The notes under the pieces are model-generated. The model did no database searches. It saw only the letters and a list, made by a program, of their open reading frames with translations, and had not been told where the DNA came from. The translations under genes were made by a program, and so were the position numbers. This document shows, in pieces, positions 1 to 12,463 of a stretch of 64,000 bases of DNA (position 1 is its first letter; the number at the start of each line of letters is the position of its first letter). This DNA comes from Capillidium heterosporum (lineage: Eukaryota; Entomophthoromycota; Entomophthoromycetes; Entomophthorales; Capillidiaceae). Location: NCBI GenBank assembly GCA_016630905.1, contig WBMQ01000001.1:1984001-2048000 (forward strand), read 5' to 3'.

Positions 1-493
1 ATCTGGGTCTGAAAATGCATTTATATGCTATAGAGTCAGATTTTAATACTAAGCTTTTTTATGTAAATTAAGGGAAACCTTCATCTCTTTGTAGAATAGA
101 ATGAGCTAGAGATGTGGACATCAAAACTTTAAATACTTTATCCGAGTTTTTTACAAAAAGATATGAATATAGTATTGAAATTCGGAGACTATCAGCCAAG
201 AGTACACCTTTACTTGGATAATAGAAACTTGGTATATGTTTGCGCCTTTCAAGCATAAAATTTATTTCTTATCATTTTGGAAATTTATACATCTATTTGA
301 TTATAAGAGCTATGTTGAAATACAGATTTTATAGCATAGATGTAAATTGTGCTTATACAAAAAATAAAATGGAATACATTCCATATATGCTCTACTAACA
401 AGTCCATATTAGATCTTTATCAATTATAAAGCATTATAACGCTCACTATGCAAAAGGGAAGCAATCATTCAAAACATGAAATTTATTAATTCG
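1..493. other. 3' flank of the fatty acid synthase gene, no gene seen
   Basis: AT-rich DNA downstream of the synthase stop codon. The only open frame (62 codons, minus, 68-256) has no recognisable features. I see no RNA gene or repeat. Confidence 0.6.
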
Positions 494-3400
494 TTAGTTA
501 GAAACGACAGCCAAAGCTACAGCATATTCACCCGAGTGAGAGATAGTCAATTTGAAATCCTGAGCACCGTTACGTTTGGCAATCTCCTGAACCTGGGCAT
601 CCAAAACGACCTTGGGAGCACCTGAACTGCTAGCTACAATCTCAATGCCCTTCAAAGGAGCGCCGGCTCCAAAGTTGAAAGCTTTTTCACCGTCTTGGTT
701 GATGGAACTGATGGCTTTGATGACGGCTTCCTTGGCAGCCCATTTGCCAGCAAAGCTGGATTGGGGGTCGGGCTTGGAGTTACAGTACTGGATCTCTTGC
801 TCGGTAAAGTTACGCTCAATAAAAGCTGGCGTTGTTGACGTTGATGGCACTTAACAGTTCAACGTCGATACCTACACCTTTGCTGACACCATCGGGTTGG
901 AGTTTGGTTAGGATCTCCTTGGTCAAAAGTACATCAGTGGTTGACTGCTGAGAGTTGTCATTGGCGTCCTTGAACTCGTAGGTCTTCTGGACCTTGTCGT
1001 AACTGGCACGGGCTCGAGGATTGAGGTAGACGGAAGATTCCAGCTGCTCGCTGTAGGGGGGCTGATGCTTAACCTGGACGAAGCCTTCAACGCCGGTCAT
1101 CGAGTTGTGCAAGTAGCGGTAACTCTTGGTCAGACGCTTTTGATTCTTCTCCCTGTAGGCCAAGTAGTCGCTACGAGATAGAGCACCCAGCAGGTAGTCG
1201 GGATGGATGACCAAGACTTCACCACCTACCTGACCGAACCCAAAGGATTTGAGGATACCGGCCTTGATGCCATCGGTGTGAATGGAGTGGCTCAGGTACA
1301 AGACGTTGTCGAACTTCTTGAAGTTGGAGTCGATGTTGTCGGCGTTGCGGTTACCGGGGATGATGCCGCTGTTCAAAACTTGGATCATACCGTTGAGCAT
1401 GAAGGCGGCGGCAGCACCCTTGGGGTGGCCAGTGAGGTACTTCTGGAAGATGCTGGGGCAGACATTACCCTTGGTGCGGCCGAGGTGGCGCAGCTGCTTG
1501 TTGAGGACGTCCGACTCGTTTTTGTCGTTGGCAGCAGTACCGGTTCCGTGGAAGCTGGCTACACCAATGTCGTCAATAGTCAAGTTGTAGACAGCCAATG
1601 CACCACGCAATGGGGCAATGGTATCGTCCTGTTTGAAGAACTCGTTACCCCACAAGCTGTAGACATGGTTCTCCTGGCGTTTAACTTCCTTGGCGATGTA
1701 GACGGTACGTTCACTGAGGAAGGTGTGCTCGTCAGCCTCGGATTTGAGATGTCCACTAGCTTTTAGGGCTTCCAGCTGGTGCTGGACCTCCGAATATTCT
1801 TCGTCGGCCCACTGCTTGACCTTGTTCAGGCCTTTGGTGATCTGGCGCTTGCGGTACTCAAAGTCGAGTAAAGGTGAGGGGAACTTGTTGGTCTGCAACT
1901 CGCGGGCAGTCGTCAAAACACCTTGACCGGGAGCAGGTACGGAACGACCTTCCTTGTCAGTGGCGGTGTTGGTGAGTGCTACGATGGCATAGATAGGCAC
2001 ACCCATCTCGATAGCTACAGCAGCTGACATCATGACGTGCATACCGGAGCCCTGGGCGTCCATGAAACCAGCTCTGGAGGTGGTGCTTGGTCTCGACATC
2101 TCCTGAGGAGTACGTCCTTTAGCAAACTCTTCGATCGAGTTGGAAGTGGCCTTCATGTTGGCGAATTCCAAGGAACCTTCCTTGCTGAAGTTGTCAAAAC
2201 CACCGGCCAAGACGACCTTGGCCTTACCGCTGACGATGGTATCTACACCGATCTCAACCGATTCTACGGCGGTAGCACAGGCACCAACCGGAGTCTTGAT
2301 GGGTCCAGAAGACGACATCAGTAGCAAGTTGATCCAGGCGGCGATGGTGTTGATGAAGGTCTCCTGGAGGATATCGGATTGGACTGGCTTGTCCATAAGA
2401 CGGTCGATGTACATTTTGGTGAAACTCTTGGCACCGCCTAGACCGGATCCGGAAACATTGCCGAGCTCGGAGACGTGAATGTATTTGTAGAACTCGTAGG
2501 GGTCGGTGATACCAGAGGAAACTAGAGCTTCGACGGTCGAGACCAAAGTGAACAAAGTCAACTCGTCGACCTGGCTGATGATATCCTCGGGGATACCGTA
2601 GCGCTTGGGGTTCCAGCCGGTAGGCACTTGACCGGCAACTAGGCGGTCGAACTTAAGCGCCTTGGGGATGTGTAGAGAAGCACCCTTGAGCAGCTTGACG
2701 CGGTACTGCCCGTCCTTGGTCTCCTCGACGTGGACCTTGTTCTTGTGCTGCAGCTTGAACTGGGCGGCTTCTTCCTCACTCACCTCGATAGCTTCGAGGT
2801 CCTGGTCGATAACGACCTCACGTAGGAGGGTGTAGTTGTTGGGGTCGTAACCTTCGAACAACTCGGACTCGATGAGACGGACACCCGAGTGCTTGAGGAT
2901 CTCCTCCTCGTACTTCTTCTTGACGTCGCAGTCCTTAACCGGCTCGTTGGTCTTGGAATCTACCCAACCGGTGTACTGCTGTCCGCTCTTCAAAGTACCG
3001 TTGAAGTGCTTGATGTGGCCGCACATCCAGGCCATCTCGATGCAACCCTCCAAGGAGAATTCACCGAAAGCCTCCATCTCCCAACGGGTTCTAGATGAAC
3101 CCCAAGGACCGACTTCACCGTAACCGGTGACGACGACTACTTTGTTTAGGTCCAAGGCGCTTTCCATGTGACGGACGTGTTGGAGGGCTTCGTAAGGCTT
3201 GAGCTGGGGGAAATCCAGGGTAATGTTGGCTCTGGGGGTAACTTGATGGACCTGGTAACTGGCAGTAGCTTTGGCCCCGTTGGTAACGGCAAAGTCCAAG
3301 CCGTTGTCCTGGGAAACTGACTTGCGGGTCTCGGAAGTTTCTGTTAGTTTCTGTCGTAGGTTGGAGACGAAGAGCTTGAGGCTGGGCAAGTACTGGAGAC

Positions 3401-6400
3401 CGCCGTTTAGATCAGCCCATACGGGTTCCAACTGGGCCAAGTTGACGATGGTGGGGTGCATCAAAGTCAAAATGTTGAAGGCCATCTCGGGGGTGGAGAA
3501 GGTACGTACACCCAGCTGCTCAATACCCTGGGCAACTATGTTGTTTTGGTTCATGAGACCAGTGCCTCGAGTCCATCCGATGACGGCACCAATGACGGTA
3601 AGGTACTTGTTCCAGGACTCGGAGTGCCATCTGTTGAGCAAGTTCTCCAAACTGAGCTTGGATTCCGAATATAGTCCATCACCACCGAATAAGCCGTGGT
3701 TCTGGGAAAGTGGAAGGATAACTTGAGCGGGACGGTTACGGTAACCCAGACTGTGCTTCTTGTCCTTGATGCAGCCAATCAATCTATACAGGTTGGTCAT
3801 CATGGCACGGTGGGAGAACTCGGAGACTTCGTCGATATCGGAGATCTCGCGACCGTTCTCAGGGATGGCGGCGAAAGGAATGACAAAGTCCAAGTCCCAT
3901 TTCAACGACTGCTTGTCTTCCAAGCTGTAGATGTAGTCGACCAGGTTCTGGACATCTTGTTTGGAACCTTGGTTGAAGGGGAGAACGATGAGGGCCGAAC
4001 CCTTGGAGCCGTACTTGCAGTACAGGTTCTGGTAGTACTCGGTAGCCTCACGGTTGAATCGGGAGGTAGTGACAATGACTTGGGCACCACCCGACAATAA
4101 GCCACATACGATCTCAGCACCAATGGAGTTTCTACCGCAGCCGGTGATCAAAACATTCTTGCCTTCGAAGGAGACACCCTGCTCGGCAACTTCCATGCAC
4201 ACGTTCAGGAAGGTGTCGGTCAGCTTGGGGTTGTACTGCCATCCGTTGACAAAGTCTTTCTTTTTGAGGTGGAGTAAGGGAACTAGGTTATGCTTGGGCT
4301 TGCTGGCCTTGTTGACGCCTTTGGCACGAACCTGGACGACACGCTTGGGGAACAATGGTTTGTCGTTGATCTGCTTGATGTCGACGTCCTTGAAGTTCTT
4401 GGCTCGAGCCAACTTCATCAGCAAATTACGGTAGTCGGGTCTGGAAAGCTTGGTACCCTGGCGCATCTCGGTGACGTACTGGGATAGCTTACGGATATCT
4501 TGACGATGTACTTCACTGTAAGTGATGTCTCCCTTGGCAGTGATTTCAGTTGAAGGTGCTGTAGGGAACATGATGTTCTTATACACTGGCTTGTTGTTGA
4601 TGGTGACTTGGATGTTCTCGTAGAGCTCTTCACCCAAAGTCTTGGCCAGCTTGTAGTTCCCACCTTTATCGACAGGGGTCTGGTCGATCATGTAGCGTAC
4701 GACATCCAAGATAGAGGCATCAGCACGGTTCATGATGTGGATACACTGGGCAGTGATATCTCGGTTGACGTCGGTAATTCTACCGAACACGACGTCATAG
4801 TACAGGTTAATGAGATCCTGACGGACCCAGTTCCAATAGGAGTCGTAGCGACGGACCTTGCTAACTTCAAAGACTGGCTTGATGCCCTTGACGTAGAACT
4901 CACCATGCTCAGCGTGGAAGGCGTCGATCTCAGACTGCAACTGCTCAGCTAAGGCCTTGTTGGTGGAAGCGAGTACTGCACTTGAATTTTGGTCTTCACC
5001 AATGTACTCGTGGATCAAGTTGATCTGACGTTTGTAGAAGTCGAACTGCTTCTGGTTGAAGGCATCGAAGGCGGCACTGTCGACGACGGTACCCGATCCT
5101 CCAGAAGCACCACCAGCACCAGCTGAACCAGTGGACAAGGTGATACCCGATTTGGTGGCGTAAGCTTGAGCTATGGTATCCAGCCACGATTTAGCCTCGG
5201 CTTCGGAAGCTAGACGGGAAGCTGGTTCCTTGGTCAAAGCAAGCAATAGGACGGCATCGGTTCTCAGAGGTCCAAGGCCAAAGGTGTTACCAAGGTGGGT
5301 CTTGGCGTTGCTGGCAGTGAAACCACCAGGCATCTTGCTGGCCAACAACTTGGAGATGGCGGCTGACGAGTGCTTACCTAAAGTTCCGGATGCTGAGGAG
5401 TTGATCTGGTCGCCCAGCTCGTTCAATGGGGTCTCCTCCGACTTTTCGGGTAAAGCGCTACCAAACTCCTTTTGCAAGTCTCCTAAAATCTCGTTCTGTA
5501 AGGTAGACTTACCACCAACCAGCTCTTTAAGGGAGTTGGTGATGGGAATCTGGCTGAGGTCTTTTTTCAGCTTCTGGGCGACAATGGCATGCAGGATGTC
5601 GATGGCAGGGACGGGGACGTCATCAAGCTTGGCTACAGGTCCACTTTGGACGACCTGCTGTACGGGGGCTGCAGCTTGAACTGGAGCAGCTGCTTGTACG
5701 GCAGCTGCTGGGGCCTCGACAGCTGGGGTGGCTTCAGCAGCTTCCTCGGTTTCAGTGTAGTAGATCTCCTTTTCATTCTTGTAGGAGCATAAAGTGACAC
5801 GCTGGAAGGCCAAGGCATCGTCGTAGGCCGCATACTTGAGCTTGAGGGTACGATCAGCCATGCCACTTAAGGTAGGAGAAGGTCCAACTTCAATTAGGCG
5901 CTCGACCTTAAAGTTGATGAAAAGCTGGTCTTGGGTTTCGATCCACCTAACTGGAGAAGCGAACTGGAAGGCAAGCAGCTCAACTAAGAGCAAGTGACCC
6001 AACTGCTGTTGTTGGGTGGGGGTATAGGAAGCCGACTCATTCCAGTTCTGGACGACCTTGGAGATCAAAGGACTGTTAGTGAGCTGATAGACGTACTCGA
6101 AGTAGGACTTGGTCAATTCAAAGGGCTTGGCAGTTAAGTTAGGGATGTACTTGTTGGTCAGGATGTTGACGTCGACGTAGTTGGGTTTCAACTTGTTCAA
6201 CAAAAAGTTACGGAAGGGGTTGACACCGGACAACAGGAACTTGGAGTGGAAAGGTACGTCGATACCGCCGAGTGGGATGGTGGCTTGGCCTCTAGTGAGC
6301 TTCAATGGTCCCTCCCGGCTTTCCTTTTTGGCCTGGGTGGTGGCATGGGCTTTTTCGATTATGGGCTGCAGCTTTTCAGCCAACTGTTCGGGGTTAAAGT

Positions 6401-9400
6401 CGTTCAAAAGGGCCTTGAAGTCGACGCCAGCGAACTTGATGATGTCGAGGACGTTTGCTAACATATCTAGATTGGAAAGGTCACCAGATACGACGTACTG
6501 CCAGTTTTCAACGTTGTAGTTGACGATCTGGAGGAGACCCTTGGTGAAGGCCGAGATGGCAACTACAATTCCTTCCAACAAAGGCTGACTAAGTGAGCTG
6601 CTGACTCTAGTAGGGTTGACGGCGATCATGCCAAAGTTGGATCTACCCTTTTCATCACGAACTACAGCTGACTGCATCGTCATACCACGGTAGAATACAA
6701 GATCAATCATTTGCTCGATGGGGAAGACGTTACCAATGGAAGACAATGAAGCGTACTCTCCCAGGGAGTGGCCAGCAAAGGCACAGTTCTCGTTGATGAG
6801 GCCCTTGACACGCATATCCTCAAAGCTAGCCTTCTCCAACAAGGTTAAGGCGGGCTGGGTGAACTGGGTGGACGAAAGCAGACCAGTAGGGGAGACAAAG
6901 GTGTAAGATTCGGTATTCTCATCGATCTCAGGGAATAAGGGCAAAGTTTCCGACTTACCGCTCTCGTTGACAATCTCGTAGGTCATGTCCAAGTAGAGCT
7001 GACGGATCTTTTTGCCTTCAGCGCCACCAAAGAAGATGGTCTTTGACTTGGGGTTGTTTTTGACGATATCCAAGATGGAAAAGCCATAGTTGTTGAGGTA
7101 GTGGACGTCAGCTCGGTCCCAGATCTCTTTTGCAACCTGAGAACTGTTGTAGAGGTCCATACCCATGCCAACTTCCTGGGAACCTTGACCGGTGAAGACG
7201 TAGGCGGTGACAGGCTGATCGACTTCGGCGGTACCTTCGAGAACCTTGGTACCGTGCTGGTTGAAGGTTTCTACCTTGATGACCTTGCGACCCTTCTGCA
7301 TACCGATGTGGCGCAGCTTGGTCTCCAGTACGTCGTTGGGGAGCACCATGTCGACAAAGTTGACCTTGTAGGCTTTGACGCGTAGAGGGTGGTTGTCGGC
7401 AGCGAAAATCTCGATCAGCTTACGGGTGGAGGCTGAGGTCCACATACCGTGAGTGATGGTACCGGGTAGACCAGCAAGATCGGAGAAGTAGGGATTGACA
7501 TGGATGGGATTGAGATCTCTGGAGACTTGGGCGTAGCTGAAGTTGGAGACGGGAGCATGGACCGAGTAGTTAAAGTCGTCACCCTGGGGGATGACCGAGT
7601 AGCCGCCAGATTCGAACAGAGTCTCCTGATCCAAGGGCTTACCAACACGTTTGAGGTACTCCAACACAGGGTTGCCGTTGGACTCTCCACTCTGGAAGTT
7701 TACTGAACCGACTTGAACAAACTCCTTCGAGGATACCTGCATGATGATGGAACCCTTGGTAGTGATTTCGGAGTAGACTGCCGAAGATTTGTACTTGGCG
7801 TAGGTCGACAAATTGAAGGTGATAGTCGAGTTGGGTAGGAGCTCGATGTCTTCACGCTCCCATACGAACCAGGGCTTGGACTGTAGGACAGCAATGTCCT
7901 TGGTGCTTGCTAGGGTAACCTCCATAGGAGTTTCTTTAACGCTACGGAAAGTGTTTTCGTAGTCAGTGAACTTACCACGGTACAAGAACTCGGAGGATAC
8001 CTCGATAACGTCTTTACCGTCGCGCTGGATGGTACCCTTGACCTGGATGATTTTACCAGAGTCGTTGTTGATGATGGCAGTAATTTCAGCGTAGGTATCG
8101 ACCACGTCACCATCCTTCAAAGGCGAGTCGCCCAATATACGGAACCCGTTGGAGAGGTGGACCAGCTTCAAAAGATCTCCGTCGATGGTCTTGGGGAAGA
8201 GAGTCTTGATGACAGCCTTCCAGCCGACGACAATGGCAAAGTCGAGTGGGGCAATCAAGCTGTCCTTACCTCGGTCGACGTAGAGCTCAGCCTGGTTGCC
8301 GATGGAATGGCAGAAGCGAGTGATCTCCTTCCTGTCGATAACTTCGCCCTTGGCAACGAACTTGTCAGTCGTGTTCAAGCTGACGTTCTCGTATTTTTCT
8401 TCATCCCACCAGAGAGCAAAGTAGAAGGCCTTGATACGTTCGTTCCTGCCTTCCATAACTTCGTGGATGGAGGCGTAGCCCTGCTCGGGCTTGTAGAAGT
8501 AGCTGAACTTGAGTGGGATGCTGACATCACCCTTCTTCTCAAACATGGTGACATCGATGGTGGTACTGTTGACCAGTTCAGCCTTGACGGAGAGATGCTC
8601 GCTTCCGTTCTTGAGGTCATAGACGGAAAGGCTGTTGATGAGCTCACCTGACTTGTTGACTACAACCTTCTGATTGTGACGGGGGCGGAATACCCTGCGG
8701 AGGGGGTTCTCAATCTGCTTGTAGCCTTGGACAACGGCCTTGGAAGTCAACAGGGCACGTAGCCATCCTAGAGACTTACCAGCGAGCAGTTCAAGCCACT
8801 GCGAAGCTTCGGGGAGGTTGCTTGACGAGGAGCTGGTTAGATAGGTGAATCTGTCCGAGCCGTTGGAGTCGATTTGAGTAGTAACACCCTTCAACAGATT
8901 GCTGGTATACCCGTTGATGGAACCACCAACGTACTCGACAATAGGAATCTTGGACAGGTCATTGTCGTAGTAGCGTTTGACGAGGTAGGCAATGTGGCCT
9001 TCGTTGATCTCGTCGAGGATCTCCTTGAGGGGTTGGTTGATTTTGGTCGAGTACTTGGCGGCGATAGGGCCTTGCAGGATGGCAGCACGTTCGACATCTT
9101 GACTAGGGACAGCCTCCAAGTCCTCTGACTGCCACAGACTATCCTTCTTGAACCAAAATTCGAAGTTGTTGTCCAAAATGGGAATGAAGGGGACGGGCTT
9201 CTGGTCGCGGCGCAAGCACTGGGTTAAGAAGTACTGGACGTCCTCGGTGGTCAACAACTGATTCTTGGACTCGGGGTAAGCATCCAGGAAGGAGGGAACG
9301 AATTCAAAGGGGATGTCCAGCTGATTGTAGTCCTGGAGAAGGGAAGGTTTCTGAGCTTTGACGAAACGCTCCTCAAGTCTCCTTAAGAAGTCTCCAAGGA

Positions 9401-12272
9401 AGCGACGTAGAGTGATGTCGATCCACCTGGATTCGTGGCTGACATAGGTAAGCTCGATGAGACGGTTGGCGACTTCGGCGTAAGTCATCTGGTTCAACTC
9501 AACCGAATCTCCGCTGGCATTCTTACCGAACCACACCTTCTGGAAGTCTTCGTTCAGGTGCTTGATGATGTAATCGCGTTTGGCTTCCAGGGCCAACGGC
9601 TTCTTGTCACGGGGCAGGCTGAAGATCTTGTCATCCATCTCCTTCCAGAATTTGATACCCTTGGTGGCGATCTTGTGGATGGGTTCACCCAACTCCGACT
9701 TGACGGTGAGGATACCGCCGGTAACCTGGGTGTAAGTCTTCTCCCATTCAGCATCCTCAACCCCTGGAGCATCGACGATAGCTTGCTTGACGGCATCGGC
9801 AGCTAAGCTTTCTTTGGCGACCATCATACGAGAACCAAACATGATACCGTCAAAGGGCATGTGGGGGTAGTTGAAAGCTAGAGACCAGTCACCAGTCAAG
9901 TAAGGTAGGGTATCTTCAGATCCACCGAACCCAGAACCGGCAATGAGGATCAGATTGCTTTGCTGCCTTATGAGTGAGTAGGTCTGTAAGATCGGTTGGT
10001 GAAGATCCTCGAAGCTGTGGTGACCACCAGCACGGCCACCGGTCCACTGCAGGATGACCGACATCTTGGGGTTGCTGGCAGCAATCTTTACTACCTGCTT
10101 GATAGTGTCGACCGATCCAGGCTTGAAGGCAATGTGCTTGATTCCGACTTCAAGGAGCTTGGAGACGATGTCATTGGCTACATCGGGCGACGGGACACCA
10201 GCGGCGACAGTGACACCTTCGATCGGGTAACCTTCACGGCGCATGGCTTGGATCAATGGGAACTGGAAGTTCCACTGGAAGGCGTTCAAAAACAAGATGT
10301 TGACGGTGATACTCTCTCCGGGCTGGATGAGCTGCATGATGTCGTCGATCTTGGAGCGGAACATGGCTTCGGTAAAGTGGCCTCCACCAGCCAATTCGAC
10401 GTGGTAACCGGCGTTGATAGCAGCGGCGTTGAACCCTGTAGCCACTGTAGTTGGTGTCATACCAGCAACCATGAGGGGAGGCTTACCGAGGAGCTGGGAC
10501 ATTTTGGTGTTGACTACAATCTTACCAGTGCTGGCTACCTTGACCAACTGAGGCTGGTAGGTCTTGGCCCAGTTGGGGGAGAACTTCACTGAGGAGGGAT
10601 TCTTGTCAAAGAGGTCACCCTTGTACCCGAGCTTGCTGTTGTTGCCTTGGAGGGTACTGGCCAAGATGACGTGAACGCCGGTACCTTCTTTGTTACGGTA
10701 AGTCAAGGCACCAACTCCTGAAGTACCACCAGGACCAAATTCGACAATGTGGGTGTAGTCATTGGAGGAGGTAGCCTTCTCCCAGATGACGGGGAGGATG
10801 TCCATCTGCTCAACCAGGTCCAAGGTCAAATCGGGCGATTCCCTCAAGTCGCGGCCAGCTTCAGTTGAATAAACTGGAATGGCGACGTCCTCTTTCTTGA
10901 AACTGATGTTGTACTTCTTGGCATCTTCCACGGTCATGGCGACGGCGTCGTTCAAGTAGGGGGAGTGGAAGGGCCCGGTGATGGGTAAGAACTGGGAGTT
11001 GAACTTTACCTTTCGCTTGGAGTGGGGTACACGGGACTGGTCTAGACCAGCGGGTGCTTTGATCTTTCGTAAAGCCAAGTTGAGACCGTTCAAGGACTGA
11101 GGATGACCAGCACAGACAAAGGACCTAGGACCGTTGACCAAGTTGATGTAGATCTGACGTTCTTGGGGTAGATGCTCATTAGTTGTCTTGACGTACCCTT
11201 GGAGCTCTTCGAGACTCAAGTTAAAGATGGTCAACATCATGTTGGGATGGCCTTCTCCATTGGAGATGGAGTCTTTGAGGAGGGAGGGGTTCAAGGTGAC
11301 TGGTGGGTAAACCTGCTGGGCACGGGTACCGGTCCAGAACAATAGACCCAATGCATCCATCGACCTTTGATAAAAGTCCTCTTCGGTGGTGGCAGAGGCA
11401 ATGACGGTGGCGGGGACGATACCCTGGGAGTGGCCGGTGGATCCTACAAAGTGGCTACGAAGGTACTCGGGGCTCATGCCGAGGATCTTGAAGGTGACCA
11501 GGTAGTGGGTAAGGTGGATTAAACCGTACAATGGGAGAGAAACTGAGGCAGACAGGAGATAGGCGTTGTCGGGCTTGGTTTCAGGGTTTTCGATCCAGTT
11601 GATGATGTCCATACCCTTGGAGTGGGTGGCTGTGGCATCCTTATCCTGGCAGTACTGCTTGAACAGGTCGGAGGCTTTGACGATGAAGGGGCGAACGAAC
11701 CCTTCGTAGTTGTCGAATAGCTCCACCAACTCCTTGAAATAATCATCGGTGTTACCTTGCCCGCCAAAAACGGCAAAGATGGAGGCTTCCTTGTTGCGTA
11801 CGGCTGCCAATAAAGCCGATTCGGAAGCTGGTGTCTTGTTGTCGGGGAGGGTGCCTTCCTTACGTAGAATAGTCAGTGCGCAGTAGTAGGCCTGGATGAC
11901 GATATTCCTGGTGTAGGTCCCTAGATGCCTGGTGGCGGCATGTACGTCGTTGTTCTTCAAGTAGAAGCTAGATAAATGGTTGAAAACGGTGGTTAGAACT
12001 GGGTAGAAGATTTGGATGGTGGTTGGGTCGATACGCTCGATGACGAAGCGCAAGAAGAGGGCAGTCAGTTCGACCTCGAGTAGGTCGTCAGAAGCTATGG
12101 GCTCAGGCAGAGACACTATCTGGAAGTCTTCCCGGAGCTGCTCTGCGGTGTCCCAGAAGTTAAAGGGGATGAGGATTGAGATCTCGGCGTTGGCCTTCTT
12201 GATGTTGAGAGGTCGTGCAGACGCCGATGGGCTGTTGAAACTCTGTTGGCGAGATATCGAAATCGCTGGCAT
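494..12272 (-). CDS. FAS1-FAS2: Fused type I fatty acid synthase (beta + alpha in one chain), +1 frameshift before the PPT domain
   Basis: Cytosolic megasynthase making long-chain acyl-CoA from acetyl- and malonyl-CoA. The first frame runs 12272 to 816 (3818 codons). Domain order is acetyltransferase (GHSQG, Ser282), enoyl reductase (GGRAGGHHS), hotdog dehydratase region (DLNPIHV...GTITHGM, near residue 1590), malonyl/palmitoyl transferase (GHSLG, Ser1836), Ala/Pro linker, ACP (ELVGGKS, carrier Ser2256), ketoreductase (YSESK, Tyr2868), ketosynthase (GACAT, Cys3332), then the start of phosphopantetheinyl transferase (GVGIDVEL, Asp3803). The chain then runs out of frame. The rest of the PPT (FIERNF to the end, about 108 residues) is in the +1 frame and stops at 494. 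Skipping base 821 gives about 3925 residues. In budding yeast the beta/alpha split lies inside the MPT domain; here that domain is continuous, so the fusion is seamless. There is no intron in 11.8 kb. The ATG at 12272 aligns with the family start. Confidence 0.96.
816..824 (-). other. Frameshift site in the synthase PPT domain
   Basis: On the minus strand the frame reads Ala-Ser-Phe-Tyr-stop through AGC TTT TAT TGA. Dropping one T of the four-T run (base 821) gives Ser-Phe-Ile-Glu-Arg-Asn-Phe, the expected PPT sequence. It may be a sequencing indel in the T run, a true mutation, or +1 recoding. Confidence 0.85.
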
Positions 12273-12362
12273 TTTAGAGTGGTCACTACTGTGGTATTAA
12301 AAACTGAATTTACACGATGGTTGAAAGCTCGAAACTTGAAAACTGAGTTGGATCTGGGAATG

Positions 12363-12370
12363 TATTTATA
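12363..12370 (-). promoter_or_regulatory. TATA box of the fatty acid synthase gene
   Basis: TATAAATA on the minus strand, about 95 bases upstream of the synthase ATG at 12272, a normal distance for a yeast core promoter. Confidence 0.5.
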
Positions 12371-12441
12371 CTGCTACAAAATTAAGGATAGAGCTGATAT
12401 CGTTTTGGCTTTTTTCTCACGGTTATCTTGCTTGGGTTTTA

Positions 12442-12463
12442 CATTGGCCGAATTGGGCCAATG
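12442..12463. promoter_or_regulatory. Palindromic double CCAAT element upstream of fatty acid synthase
   Basis: Perfect 8-base inverted repeat CATTGGCC / GGCCAATG around a 6-base spacer, 170-190 bases upstream of the synthase ATG. Each half holds a CCAAT box on one strand, the core bound by the HAP/NF-Y complex. Binding is inferred from the motif only. Confidence 0.45.

Noticed and set aside
842..866. A 25-base GTGCC...CCAG segment that, if removed as an intron, would restore the synthase frame
   Set aside because: It is far too short for a spliceosomal intron and contains the conserved SAINVNNAS coding sequence that aligns with budding yeast Fas2.
1203..10592. Many open frames of 60-200 codons on the plus strand and in other minus frames inside the fatty acid synthase
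   Set aside because: Shadows of a long, GC-richer coding sequence; none shows a family motif or independent signals.
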